In this document: one piece after another, positions 25,401 to 35,171 of the stretch | Position numbering within the stretch: the stretch's first letter is position 1 | How the letters are laid out: each line of letters opens with the position of its first letter | Assembly (NCBI GenBank): GCA_964019135.1 | Contig: OZ025255.1 | Location: forward strand, 6,882,001-6,946,000 | Direction: 5' to 3' | Origin: Arenicola marina | Taxonomy: Eukaryota; Annelida; Polychaeta; Arenicolidae | Length of the DNA: 64,000 nt | Translations under genes and position numbers: made by a program | Notes under the pieces: model-generated | Told to the model about the DNA's origin: nothing | Database searches by the model: none | What the model saw: the letters and a program-made list of their open reading frames with translations, nothing else

Positions 25401-28400
25401 CTGTAGACTGTCGCGTTATGTCTACGGGCTGCACTCTGTAGACTGTCGCATTATGTCTACGGGCTGCACTCTGGAGACTGTCGCATTATGTCTACGGGCT
25501 GCACTCTGTAGACTGTCACATTATGTCTACGGGCTGCACTCTGTAGACTGTCGCATTATATCTACGGGCTGCACTCTGTAGACTGTCGCATTATATCTAC
25601 GGGCTGCATTCTATAGACTGTCGCATTATGTCTACGGGCTGCACTCTGTGGACTGTCGCATTATGTCTACGGGCTGCACTCTGTAGACTGTCGCGTTATG
25701 TCTAAGTGCTGCACTCTGTGGACTGTCGCATCATGTCTACGGGCTGCACTCTGTAGACTGTCGCGTTATGTCTACAGGCTGCACTCTGTAGACTGTCGCG
25801 TTATGTCTACGTGCTGCACTCTGTGGACTGTCGCGTTATGTCTACGGGCTGCACTCTGTAGACTGTCGCATTATGTCTACGCGCTGCACTCTGTAGGCTA
25901 TCGCATTATGTCTACGGGCTGCACTCTGTAGACTGTCGCGTTATGTCTAAGTGCTGCACTCTGTGGACTGTCGCATCATGTCTACGGGCTGCACTCTGTA
26001 GACTGTCGCGTTATGTCTACAGGCTGCACTCTGTGGACTGTCGCGTTATGTCTACGTGCTGCACTCTGTGGACTGTCGCGCTATGTCTACGGGCTGCACT
26101 CTGTAGACTGTCGCATTATGTCTGCGGGCTGCATTCTATAGACTGTCGCATTATGTCTACGGGCTGCACTCTGTAGACTGTCGCGTTATGTCTACAGGCT
26201 GCACTCTGTGGACTGTCGCGTTATGTCTACGGGCTGCACTCTGTGGACTGTCGCGCTATGTCTACGGGCTGCACTCTGTAGACTGTCGCATTATATCTAC
26301 GGGCTGCACTCTGTAGACTGTCGCATTATATCTACGGGCTGCACTCTGTAGACTGTCGCATTATGTCTACGGGCTGCATTCTATAGACTGTCGCATTATG
26401 TCTACGGGCTGCACTCTGTAGACTGTCGCGTTATGTCTACGGGCTGCACTCTGTAGACTGTCGCATTATGTCTACGGGCTGCACTCTGGAGACTGTCGCA
26501 TTATGTCTACGGGCTGCACTCTGGTGACTGTCGCATTATGTCTACGGGCTGCACTCTGTAGACTGTCGCATTATATCTACGGGCTGCACTCTGTAGACTG
26601 TCGCATTATGTCTACGGGCTGCATTCTATAGACTGTCGCATTATGTCTACGGGCTGCACTCTGTAGACTGTCGCGTTATGTCTACGGGCTGCACTCTGTA
26701 GACTGTCGCATTATGTCTACGGGCTGCACTCTGGAGACTGTCGCATTATGTCTACGGGCTGCACTCTGTAGACTGTCGCATTATGTCTACGGGCTGCACT
26801 CTGTAGACTGTCGCATTATATCTACGGGCTGCACTCTGTAGACTGTCGCATTATATCTACGGGCTGCATTCTATAGACTGTCGCATTATGTCTACGGGCT
26901 GCACTCTGTGGACTGTCGCATTATGTCTACGGGCTGCACTCTGTAGACTGTCGCGTTATGTCTAAGTGCTGCACTCTGTGGACTGTCGCATCATGTCTAC
27001 GGGCTGCACTCTGTAGACTGTCGCGTTATGTCTACAGGCTGCACTCTGTAGACTGTCGCGTTATGTCTACGTGCTGCACTCTGTGGACTGTCGCGTTATG
27101 TCTACGGGCTGCACTCTGTAGACTGTCGCATTATGTCTACGCGCTGCACTCTGTAGGCTATCGCATTATGTCTACGGGCTGCACTCTGTAGACTGTCGCG
27201 TTATGTCTAAGTGCTGCACTCTGTGGACTGTCGCATCATGTCTACGGGCTGCACTCTGTAGACTGTCGCGTTATGTCTACAGGCTGCACTCTGTGGACTG
27301 TCGCGTTATGTCTACGTGCTGCACTCTGTGGACTGTCGCGCTATGTCTACGGGCTGCACTCTGTAGACTGTCGCATTATGTCTGCGGGCTGCATTCTATA
27401 GACTGTCGCATTATGTCTACGGGCTGCACTCTGTAGACTGTCGCGTTATGTCTACAGGCTGCACTCTGTGGACTGTCGCGTTATGTCTACGGGCTGCACT
27501 CTGTGGACTGTCGCGCTATGTCTACGGGCTGCACTCTGTAGACTGTCGCATTATATCTACGGGCTGCACTCTGTAGACTGTCGCATTATGTCTACGGGCT
27601 GCATTCTATAGACTGTCGCATTATGTCTACGGGCTGCACTCTGTAGACTGTCGCGTTATGTCTACGGGCTGCACTCTGTAGACTGTCGCATTATGTCTAT
27701 GTGCTGCACTCTGTAGACTGTCGCATTATGTCTACGGGCTGCACTCTGTGGACTGTCGCGTTATGTCTACGGGCTGCACTCTGTGGACTGTCGCATTATG
27801 TCTACAGGTTGCACTCTGTAGACTGTCGCGTTATGTCTACGGGCTGCACTCTGTAGACTGTCGCGTTATGTCTACGGGCTGCACTCTGTAGACTGTCGCG
27901 TTATGTCTACGGGCTGCACTCTGTGGACTGTCGCATTATGTCTATGTGCTGCACTCTGTAGACTGTCGCATTATGTCTACGGGCTGCACTCTGTAGACTG
28001 TCGCGTTATGTCTACGGGCTGCACTCTGTGGACTGTCGCGTTAAGTCTATGGGCTGCACTCTGTAGACTGTCGCATTATGTCTATGTGCTGCACTCTGTA
28101 GACTGTCGCATTATGTCTACGGGCTGCACTCTGTAGACCGTCGCATTATGTCTACTGGCTGCACTCTGTAGACTGTCGCATTATGTCTATGTGCTGCACT
28201 CTGTAGACTGTCGCATTATGTCTACGGGCTGCACTCTGTAGACTGTCGCATTATGTCTATGTGCTGCACTCTGTAGACTGTCGCATTATGTCTACGGGCT
28301 GCACTCTGTAGACTGTCGCGTTATGTCTACGGGCTGCACTCTGTGGACTGTCGCATTATGTCTACGTGCTGATGTCACATTATGCTTTTGTGGTTTGTAG

Positions 28401-31139
28401 TTCAAGTACCCATGGTGCTTCTACGCACGAGCATCTTTGTCGCGGGCCACTTTGTAAAAGTAAACTGACATTCTTTCGCTATATTTGATGGGTCCCTGTC
28501 CTTTGACACCAAAGGTGTCAAAGGCACGTACCACGGGAACATGGCAGATTTTAGTATTTTGCCATGGTTTTATTGTCTCTTTGTCCCTGAACAGATTTAC
28601 TTCGAACAGTATTTTAATTATTTGTATATATTATTTTTGAAACGGTTTGTCTTCACATTGTAATATGCACTTGCACATATACTTGCTATGCCCTTCTTTT
28701 ATCGCTATTTTCAATGTTTCCATGTAAATACTTATATATAGTGACCGCTTTGCATGCTTCAATCCACGCATCGGTTTAGCCCATCACGTTGTTCTGACAG
28801 TTTCCTGCAATAGTTGCCTCTCTTTCAGCGTTATATTGGACATAAATAATGTATTAGATTCATCAATAGAACTACAATATTTACGGACGGCGTTGCTCTG
28901 ATACATGTAACGATACCTTTAGTTGTAGCGGAGCCGTGTCACTTGTCGCTAGCACTGTTATATAGTAGCACGGTGCTTTATGTTTGTATTTTAAGGGTTT
29001 TGTTTCGAAAGTAAATTGAGCATAACGTATGAATGGAGATATATCGTGTGTGCCTGGGACCGGGCTTTCTGGAGAATAGTGACGGCGGCTGCAGCCCGCC
29101 ACGTGTCTGCTGTGTGTGTAAGCCGTGTCTGATGTTCCCTTACAGAAGAAACACGCGTGTGGATTCAAGTGTCCCACCTTCTCGGCCTGCAAACACCTGT
29201 GGAAGTGTGCCGTGGAGCAACAGTACTTCTTCACGTCAGTATTCATTGTTACCTACGCCGAAGCCAACACATTGAAAGCACTGAAATGCCCAAATAACAG
29301 CATTTTATGTTTTTACTGCTTAAGCACGCATTGATGCAACGTAATTATCTATTCAGGGCTATTGCTGGTGAATGGGATAAATATCTAATTGCTTCATAAA
29401 GTAATGGTATCGTCCTAATATGGCTTCCGTGTTGGGGCTTCTCCAGTAATCAATCACTCTGACTTCTTCACCAAACTAATTCCCAATAAACATACTAATA
29501 CTGGTTGTCATTTGCAGACTGTCATCATCTGGCGAAGCGCCCAAGGTGACATCTGGCGGAGGATTCTTTACTCGGGGTTCAAAGTTTAGATTTAGGTAAG
29601 AAAGTCGTGTGCACAGCCTGGTGCAATGGTATTATGGTGGTAGGTGGCAGATAAAGTAGGCCTAACTTGACCCTCATGTTGACATTCTTTGGNNNNNNNN
29701 NNNNNNNNNNNNNNNNNNNNNNNNNNNNNNNNNNNNNNNNNNNNNNNNNNNNNNNNNNNNNNNNNNNNNNNNNNNNNNNNNNNNNNNNNNNNNNNNNNNN
29801 NNNNNNNNNNNNNNNNNNNNNNNNNNNNNNNNNNNNNNNNNNNNNNNNNNNNNNNNNNNNNNNNNNNNNNNNNNNNNNNNNNNNNNNNNNNNCGTGGCCG
29901 GCCCAACAGAGGGGCGCAATGCAGTGCACGGCTGGGGAAGAGGCGGGGCGGGGGGGCACGTGGCCGGCCCAACAGAGGGGCGCAATGCAGTGCACGGCTA
30001 GATGTATATCCGACCACTCCAAGCTGCGAACGACACCGTTGATCTTGCCATGTTTCCCTTTCTTCCCGCCTGAAGGTCGTCGTCCAACCCGACGTTCATG
30101 CGCTCCTTCAACGCACTGCGCTCAGCCTCCCTGCCAGCCAAGCTCAGAATGCAGGACATCAGTGATGGTGAGTCGTGTGTGGGGCTTGGTTCGATGTATC
30201 TCTGGCTTACGCAAACGTCAAAACACCCCCTTGAACCTGGGAATGTGTGGGGGTGTGGTTGTAAAACACTGGAAGGACTAACGTGTGGGATAACGTGTGT
30301 CGTTGTATACTAAACGTTTGTACACTTGGTTAGTCGATTGGGGTTTTCTACTATGAAATCCTTGTCTTGCAGTAGTGTTGGATGGGAACAACGTGCATTC
30401 CATGGAAACCTCATTAGTCAACTCCGGCAGCCCGGGAGACACGATATTGGAGGAAACCATCCCCGAGGAGACGTCGGTAAAGGTCGGTGAGACGCCCTAC
30501 CGGCCCATCCGGTCGCCGTCCAAGGAAGATCTTCCCTCCTTCCCGATCGGCGCCGACCACGTGGGCCCGATGACGTCATCTCCGCTGGGCCAGGGGACCC
30601 CACAATCGTCTGACTTGGATGCGCAGATCGAGGAGCTGCAACACGAGCTGGACAAGTGCAGGTCAGATCCGGACGACCAGAGTTCAGAGAAACACGTGCA
30701 CGAAGTCCCCGTCGACGTCAGAGGTCTGCAGAACGCCCAGAGTCCCGAGAAAGGTCACGTGTCCGGCGAGGGCATCCCTGGCGCCGGCGAGAGTTATCCA
30801 AATAATACCGACGGTTCGGCTACGACTGAAGGCGCGCCGGGAGACGGCGTCACCACCGTAGCGCCCTCTACGGATGGCGTTCCGGTCCAGGGGACGCCGG
30901 CGACGCAGCGCCAGCAGCAGCAGCAGCGCGGGTTGTCGTGCTGCCGCGCGCTCACCATCGCCTTCTTCCTCATCTTCACCACCATGGCCGTCATGGCCTT
31001 CTGCGTCCTTGAATCCGACCTCCAGGTGCCCGTCATCAGCGACATTCGCCAGATGCCCGAAATCCAGAACTTCAAGCACAACAACTACGACCCCTTCAAG
31101 ACGACGGTTGCTCAGAAGATGGGAGGTCTGTTCAAGTAA
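1402..31139 (+). CDS. FRMD5-like: FERM domain-containing protein, FRMD3/FRMD5-like (5' partial)
   Basis: Six exons were read by eye: 1402-1490, 3964-4027, 29146-29234, 29518-29595, 30076-30167 and 30373-31139 (stop TAA at 31137-31139). All have GT/AG borders and compatible phases, giving 392 residues of open frame. Exons 1 to 4 encode the FERM C-lobe (PH-like), with motifs such as YLGVTHLGIVTFQGNKR, FEGKMF and ACKHLWKCAVE. The last exon encodes an acidic linker with a short poly-Q, one hydrophobic segment (about 30950-31010) and a basic tail beginning ESDLQVPVISDIRQMPE. FERM followed by a C-terminal anchor fits FRMD3/FRMD5, which are membrane-cytoskeleton adaptors; FRMD5 is linked to cell adhesion. 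The N-lobe and middle lobe are outside the window. Introns 1 and 2 are mostly minisatellite. The 200-N gap lies in intron 4. FRMD3 versus FRMD5 cannot be decided here. Confidence 0.88.
1539..3920. repeat. 51-bp minisatellite, about 47 copies (array A)
   Basis: A tandem array with a 51-bp period fills the intron between the first two FRMD-like exons. Each unit carries the words GGTTACCCAGAACAGC, GTCCGTTCATCCC and CTTCACACAGGGCAGAC. Copies differ at a few fixed positions (A/G in CCATTC or CCGTTC, AGACGG or AGACCG, CACAC or CAAAC). Because 51 is a multiple of three, both strands are open for about 800 codons with a 17-residue period. I regard these as by-products of composition and not proteins: the array is bounded by a real donor (1491) and a real acceptor (3962-3963). 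Confidence 0.97.
3964..4027 (+). CDS. FRMD5-like: FRMD-like exon, FERM C-lobe strands
   Basis: The acceptor CTTAATTTCAG lies 43 bp after the end of array A and the donor is GTAGGT at 4028. It codes for PQITKIAFEGKMFIVHVTIS plus E. The first base completes the Trp codon from the previous exon, giving the FERM pattern KWxxITKIxFEGKxF. Confidence 0.9.
4028..5310. other. Intron sequence without recognised features
   Basis: This is the start of the 25.1-kb FRMD-like intron. It has homopolymer G and C runs near 4833 and 4912. No exon or RNA gene was recognised. Confidence 0.5.
5311..5580 (+). mobile_element. tRNA-derived SINE
   Basis: The 5' part looks like a diverged tRNA gene: an A-box-like TGGCCGAGTTGGTAGCG at 5315 and a B-box-like GGTTCGAGCCCC. 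The T-arm has a GTGG/CCAC stem. A tail follows containing GGACAGAGATCCCATGCC, which resembles the tail of the element at 23818. The acceptor and anticodon stems are imperfect, so a functional tRNA is unlikely. The 3' end is approximate. Confidence 0.6.
5581..6263. other. Intron sequence without recognised features
   Basis: No gene or mobile element is seen. Near 6208 there is a single CCCTGGGGCCACATTCCC, which resembles the unit of the adjacent 15-bp array and could be close to its seed. Confidence 0.4.
6264..13844. repeat. 15-bp minisatellite, about 500 copies (array B)
   Basis: The basic unit is GATATTCCCTGGGGT with GAGGT, GGGAT, TGCGGT and TTGCCT variants, starting with degenerate copies at 6264. 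Units of 12 and 14 bp occur and shift the frame. The array has higher-order structure: a variant block with CCTTGGGTTATATTCTC followed by a 12-bp unit recurs at 7865, 8507 and 9149, exactly 642 bp apart. Five of the six frames are open over long stretches, giving pentapeptide repeats (such as VIFPG or GDIPW). The longest frame is 1447 codons. These are consequences of the 15-bp period inside an intron. Confidence 0.97.
13845..14338. other. Unique spacer between arrays B and C
   Basis: About 490 bp of non-repetitive intron sequence. No gene is supported, although a minus-strand frame runs from here into array B. Confidence 0.5.
14339..20134. repeat. 61-bp minisatellite, about 95 copies (array C)
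   Basis: The period is 61 bp, checked from successive TGGCTGTGGATAAT words at 14341, 14402, 14463 and 14524. Every unit has GATGAGAGATGATGTGTTG and TATCCTAGCTG. Units come in types by linker (GTGACATG or GGAAGGTA), by AATGTGAACG, AATGCGGACG or AATACGGACG, and by GGATGAG, AGATGAG or TGATGAG. The types recur in runs, so copies have spread as multi-unit blocks. The period is not a multiple of three and there is no long open frame. Confidence 0.97.
20135..22294. other. Unique intron block rich in CRE palindromes
   Basis: About 2.2 kb of non-array sequence with no supported exon. It contains at least six exact TGACGTCA palindromes (20869, 21012, 21893, 22047, 22058, 22193) plus one at 22204 and a near match at 22037. 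Confidence 0.6.
20869..22211. promoter_or_regulatory. Cluster of CRE-type TGACGTCA sites
   Basis: Seven exact copies of the 8-bp CREB/ATF palindrome lie within 1.35 kb, four of them within 165 bp (22047, 22058, 22193, 22204). Random sequence would give about one per 65 kb. Regulatory function is inferred only from the motif density; an origin from local duplication or a transposon is possible. Confidence 0.4.
22295..23258. repeat. 32-bp minisatellite (array D) with 63-bp flanking direct repeats
   Basis: A homogeneous core of about 20 units of 32 bp (about 22518-23176) has words GCCCGTTGAAGGCGC and TATATATGGCCCAGAA. The left side (22310-22500) has degenerate units. The 63-bp segments 22295-22357 and 23196-23258 are direct repeats with a single mismatch, one at each end of the array, so the array sits between copies of its own degenerate edge. 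Confidence 0.95.
23259..23817. other. Intron sequence without recognised features
   Basis: No repeat array, exon or RNA gene was recognised. Confidence 0.5.
23818..24060 (+). mobile_element. tRNA-derived SINE
   Basis: The element starts with a tRNA-like segment: A-box-like TAGCTCAGTGGGCTAGAGCG near 23824 and B-box-like GGCTCGAGCCCC near 23888. A unique tail contains GGATAGAGATGCCATGTCC, similar to the element at 5311. The pseudo-anticodon arm is too long for a normal tRNA. The 3' boundary is approximate. Confidence 0.65.
24094..28376. repeat. 38-bp to 35-bp minisatellite, about 120 copies (array E)
   Basis: The left end (24094-24440) has units of about 34-38 bp with TGATGTCACATTATGTCTGC. 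From about 24437 the unit becomes 35 bp with TCTACGGGCTGCACTCTG and TAGACTGTCGCATTATG, repeated about 112 times. The right end returns to CTGATGTCACATTATG, so the 35-bp form expanded inside the longer form. A block of 36 units is duplicated in tandem: about 25020-26280 matches 26280-27540 with very few differences, at a 1260-bp offset. A 7-unit (245-bp) sub-block is also repeated. Short open frames in the array are not genes. Confidence 0.97.
28377..29145. other. End of the 25-kb FRMD-like intron
   Basis: Mostly AT-rich unique sequence. The one notable element is a palindrome, CCTTTGACACC, then AAA, then GGTGTCAAAGG, at 28500-28524. Confidence 0.5.
29146..29234 (+). CDS. FRMD5-like: FRMD-like exon, FERM C-lobe helix
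   Basis: The acceptor is CCCTTACAG and the donor is GTCAGT at 29235. It codes for KKHACGFKCPTFSACKHLWK followed by CAVEQQYFF. This is the characteristic last helix of the FERM domain (pattern FKCPxxxACKHLWKCxVE). Phase 0 at the start matches the end of the exon at 4027. Confidence 0.92.
29518..29595 (+). CDS. FRMD5-like: FRMD-like exon, end of FERM domain
   Basis: The acceptor is TTTGCAG and the donor is GTAAGA at 29596. It codes for LSSSGEAPKVTSGGGFFTRG followed by SKFRF. The FxRGSKFRF motif is the usual border between FERM and FERM-adjacent sequence in this family. Confidence 0.9.
29693..29892. other. Assembly gap (200 N)
   Basis: Exactly 200 N, probably a placeholder length. The sequence to its right is the GC-rich 66-bp repeat, so the gap probably hides more of that repeat. 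The exon for the FERM-adjacent segment may also be missing here. Confidence 0.95.
29893..29999. repeat. 66-bp GC-rich tandem repeat next to the gap
   Basis: Two copies (from 29893 and 29959) share CGTGGCCGGCCCAACAGAGG, GGCGCAATGCAGTGCACGGC and a G-rich linker. The array is cut by the N gap on its left, so its true copy number is unknown. Confidence 0.85.
30076..30167 (+). CDS. FRMD5-like: FRMD-like exon, linker
   Basis: The donor GTGAGT at 30168 is clear. The acceptor CTGAAG at 30075 is preceded by a pyrimidine-rich tract. It codes for SSSNPTFMRSFNALRSASLP followed by AKLRMQDISD, a Ser-rich basic segment typical of the region after the FERM domain. Joining it directly to the exon at 29518 keeps the frame, so any exon hidden in the gap must be a multiple of three in length. 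Confidence 0.75.
30373..31139 (+). CDS. FRMD5-like: FRMD-like last exon: acidic linker, membrane anchor, tail
   Basis: The acceptor is TCTTGCAG at 30372 and the first two bases complete a Val codon. The exon encodes an acidic, Pro/Gly/Ser-rich linker. A QQQQQ run follows, then a CC pair just before a hydrophobic stretch (LTIAFFLIFTTMAVMAFCVL). The tail contains ESDLQVPVISDIRQMPE and ends in GLFK. Known FRMD3/FRMD5 proteins also end with one hydrophobic segment followed by a short conserved tail. Codon use is more GC-rich than the surrounding DNA. Confidence 0.88.
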
Positions 31140-32790
31140 GCGCTCTCGGGTTCTGGATCCGCCGCCAGGGGCGTCCTGAGCGTCAGGCCCACTTGTGTGA
31201 CTCTGACACGGTCCGGATAGTCAGGCAGTAAGTGCGGTGTAGCCGTGACGTTGAATTATTTAGCAGGTCTGACCTTGACCTTGCTTATATTGGTGGTATT
31301 GTCTTACCTTGATATTGTCTCAAGTACTGCATAATGTGAACTTGACAAATCCTGGATCGGCGCCTAAACCCCGTGCCGTTGAGTCTTAAGACAAGCCGTG
31401 TGAAGAGAAAGGCGATGTTTAGTATATGTAGTGCAGTAGCACGTGTAAGGTCATACGGGCTCTTCGGTTATGTGGTGGAGTGGTATCCTTTCTACTTTTG
31501 TCTTGCTCTGCCTTTAGACGGCACACGCGAAGGCAAGGGCCTTCACCAGTGAACGGCTGGGCGTGGCCTGCTCCGCGCACTCTCGCCGTACATGGGGCGG
31601 TGGATAAGGAAGGCTGTATATAACAGACGCCTGGTTAGGGAGGCGTCGTGTTCCTCAATGTGCAACTGTTTTATGGGTATACCTGGTGTGACTCGTGCCC
31701 GCCGGGGGTGTCTTTTGGGGGCCGTTGGGGTGAGGGTCAGTGTCAATTCACTGCTGTCACACTTCACATAAAGGGAAATTGCTACTTGGACACGTTCACA
31801 ACCTCTGCGGTCATGCTTCGGCTTCATCTCAACGTGTTTACATGGCATTGGCACAATTTGATTGAGATTTCGTTCGTAATGTCAATTGGAATTAGAAATA
31901 ACAGTAGATTTAGGGGTCAAAATTGTGTATGTATATTCTGATCTCAGGTGGAATTTGTTTCTGAGGCTTGAGTCTATGATCCAGGTGGATCGACCTCGCT
32001 CGTTATCATGTGTGGCCTTGAAATCTAATATGGCACGACTGACATATTTTAATAGTATCATGCGAACCGACATTTTGTATGCATGTGTATAGTAATTTAT
32101 TGAAAGTCGTCTCCGAGCTCCAAATGAAGTGTCAACGCTCAGTTTTTTTCTAGTAAGCAGTCGTACGTGATCAAATTTATTTTCCATCATTTGGATTTGG
32201 AAGTGACCCTAGGGACAAGGAAAACATATTTGTACGTGTTTTTTACGTCATACATGAAGATTACGAGTTGTCACACTCAATCACTGTTCGCACATGCGCA
32301 GTGTCGATGTGAGTGTCCCAGTGTATGACCTTGACGTTTTGAGTTGTTGGCCTACACCCACGCGTGTGGTGCATGCCAGGCCACCAAATTAGTCATATCT
32401 ACATGACTGATGTCTCTCATTATGTACTTGTAAGTGGTGTCGGTAGACTTGATGTGTATATTTTGGACCTATGTGTCTTTTTGTCACTTTTATCTCTTGT
32501 GTTTTTATCTTAAGAGTTGTAGCCTCTTTTATTTATTCAATTGACTTTTGGAGTGTGATTGTGTGGAATTTGTGACATTGAAACTACATCACACTTTCGG
32601 CTCTTTCCTAATACAAAGGTAAGATATTTACCCGTTTTGACGGGATAAAGTCTTGCAGAGTGGGTTTTTGCGTCGCTTTAAGTGGTGATTATAAATAATC
32701 CGTATTGCTAAGCCTCTCGTCTTCTATAATAAATAGGTCATATGATCAGCAATTATATGATGGACCTGCCAACTTCCATGTGTGAGCGAC
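31140..32790 (+). other. Probable FRMD-like 3' UTR and downstream sequence
   Basis: No further coding sequence was recognised. A canonical AATAAA at 32728-32733 lies just before the 52-bp array and could end the transcript; this is inferred from position only. Confidence 0.4.
32728..32733 (+). terminator. Candidate polyadenylation signal for the FRMD-like gene
   Basis: AATAAA about 1.6 kb after the stop codon. No cDNA evidence is available in the window. Confidence 0.3.
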
Positions 32791-34400
32791 GATGGGATTA
32801 TGAATACGGCCCAGAGGTTTCGGTAGATGATTCATGTACGCTGAGGGGATTATGAATACGGCCCAGAGGTTTCGGTAGATGATTCATGTACGCTGAGGGG
32901 ATTATGAATACGGCCCAGAGGTTTCGGTAGATGATTCATGTACGCTGAGGGGATTATGAATACGGCCCAGAGGTTTCGGTAGATGATTCATGTACGCGGA
33001 GGGGATTGTGAATAGGGCCCAGAGGTTTCGGTAGATGATTCATGTACGCTGAGGGGATTATGAATACGGCCCAGAGGTTTCGGTAGATGATTCCTGTCCG
33101 CTGAGGGGATTATGAATACGGCCCAGAGGTTTCGGTAGATGATTCATGTACGCTGAGGGGATTATGAATACGGCCCAGAGGTTTCGGTAGATGATTCATG
33201 TACGGGGAGGGGATTGTGAATAGGGCCCAGAGGTTTCGGTAGATGATTCATGTACGCTGAGGGGATTATGAATACGGCCCAGAGGTTTCGGTAGATGATT
33301 CCTGTCCGCTGAGGGGATTATGAATACGGCCCAGAGGTTTCGGTAGATGATTCCTGTTCGCTGAGGGGATTATGAATACGGCCCAGAGGTTTCGGTAGAT
33401 GATTCATGTACGCTGAGGGGATTATGAATACGGCCCAGAGGTTTCGGTAGATGATTCCTGTTCGCTGAGGGGATTATGAATACGGCCCAGAGGTTTCGGT
33501 AGATGATTCCTGTTCGCTGAGGGGATTATGAATACGGCCCAGAGGTTTCGGTAGATGATTCCTGTCCGCTGAGGGGATTATGAATACGGCCCAGAGGTTT
33601 CGGTAGATGATTCCTGTTCGCTGAGGGGATTATGAATACGGCCCAGAGGTTTCGGTAGATGATTCCTGTTCGCTGAGGGGATTATGAATACGGCCCAGAG
33701 GTTTCGGTAGATGATTCCTGTTCGCTGAGGGGATTATGAATACGGCCCAGAGGTTTCGGTAGATGATTCATGTACGCTGAGGGGATTATGAATACGGCCC
33801 AGAGGTTTCGGTAGATGATTCCTGTTCGCTGAGGGGATTATGAATACGGCCCAGAGGTTTCGGTAGATGATTCCTGTTCGCTGAGGGGATTATGAATACG
33901 GCCCAGAGGTTTCGGTAGATGATTCCTGTCCGCTGAGGGGATTATGAATACGGCCCAGAGGTTTCGGTAGATGATTCATGTACGCGGAGGGGATTATGAA
34001 TACGGCCCAGAGGTTTCGGTAGATGATTCATGTACGCTGATGGGATTATGAATACGGCCCAGAGGTTTCGGTAGATGATTCCTGTTCGCTGAGGGGATTA
34101 TGAATACGGCCCAGAGGTTTCGGTAGATGATTCATGTACGCTGAGGGGATTATGAATACGGCCCAGAGGTTTCGGTAGATGATTCCTGTTCGCTGAGGGG
34201 ATTATGAATACGGCCCAGAGGTTTCGGTAGATGATTCCTGTCCGCTGAGGGGATTGTGAATACGGCCCAGAGGTTTCGGTAGATGATTCATGTACGCGGA
34301 GGGGATTGTGAATACGGCCCAGAGGTTTCGGTAGATGATTCATGTACGCGGAGGGGATTGTGAATACGGCCCAGAGGTTTCGGTAGATGGTCTCTGTACG
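32791..34400. repeat. 52-bp minisatellite, about 31 copies (array F)
   Basis: The period is 52 bp (successive CCCAGAGG at 32810, 32862 and 32914). Units carry GGGGATTATGAATACGGCCC and AGAGGTTTCGGTAGATGATT, with CATGTACGCTGA or CCTGTTCGCTGA ends. Every unit contains GGATTA, the core recognised by Otx/Pitx/Bicoid-type homeodomains. It lies just downstream of the FRMD-like gene. Confidence 0.97.
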
Positions 34401-35171
34401 CCGCTGTTGCTCCAACGTCAGAAAATCCGCTTCTAATTTAGTAAGTATGTTTGCGACAAATTGTACATATTCCTGTACGTGTCGTGTCGTCATGTTGGTC
34501 CTGCTTCTGCTTCCCATCTAGTCAAGGAAAATGTGCTGATAATGGGTTCCTATGTATGTTGTACGTCCTATCACAGCCACCGATTGAGTGAGGACCAGAC
34601 TCGTTAGATGCGGTGCAGACCAATGGCATTTACTTTCATGTAGCACATAGGTGTTGTCAGTCTTGCGAATTAAAGCAGGATCAGGTAGTACTTGCGTTTC
34701 ACCGATGTGAGGGTGGACCAATGCTACTTATACTCTTATATGCTTCTTTACTGCATAGTTTTAGTGTAAGGTCAGTTTGGCCGAAGATCTAAAGTGCGAA
34801 CCGCAGTAACCGCCCCGCTGGTTGTAAAATTCACCTGAGCTACTCTTAAAAGAAAATCCACATGTTAATGAATACATTGCACAAGCCATGGACAGGATCT
34901 CCTGCCGGTCATACAGTTCAGTACCAGAGCGTTGTTTGGTAGGTGCTATACTTTTACGATCTAATATTAATCTGCGCTCAGAAAGTCATTCGTGTTTTTG
35001 TGTTGTGCTATTTTTCCTTTCTTTCCCATTTTGATGTAGAAAATATTGACCCCTTCTCGCTCGTTGATGGAAATAATACTGAGAAGTTGCATTTGTTCTT
35101 TGCAATGCAATAATTTAAATCTGTTTCTTGGTGGTGGGTTAAAGCGGTTATAAATGACAGACCTGGAATGC
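34401..35171. other. Spacer between arrays F and G
   Basis: Unique sequence in which no gene, RNA or mobile element was recognised. Confidence 0.5.

Noticed and set aside
24438..28136. Repeated 77- to 95-codon frames containing LCRLSHYVY
   Set aside because: They are pieces of the 35-bp minisatellite; their duplication reflects the 245-bp and 1260-bp block repeats.
30684..31179. Frames on both strands within the last FRMD-like exon
   Set aside because: Shadow frames in a GC-rich coding exon; only the frame ending at 31139 continues from the spliced FERM exons.
34098..34517. Minus-strand frame of 139 codons over array F
   Set aside because: Reading of the 52-bp repeat by chance; the period is not a multiple of three and the frame is limited to its end.
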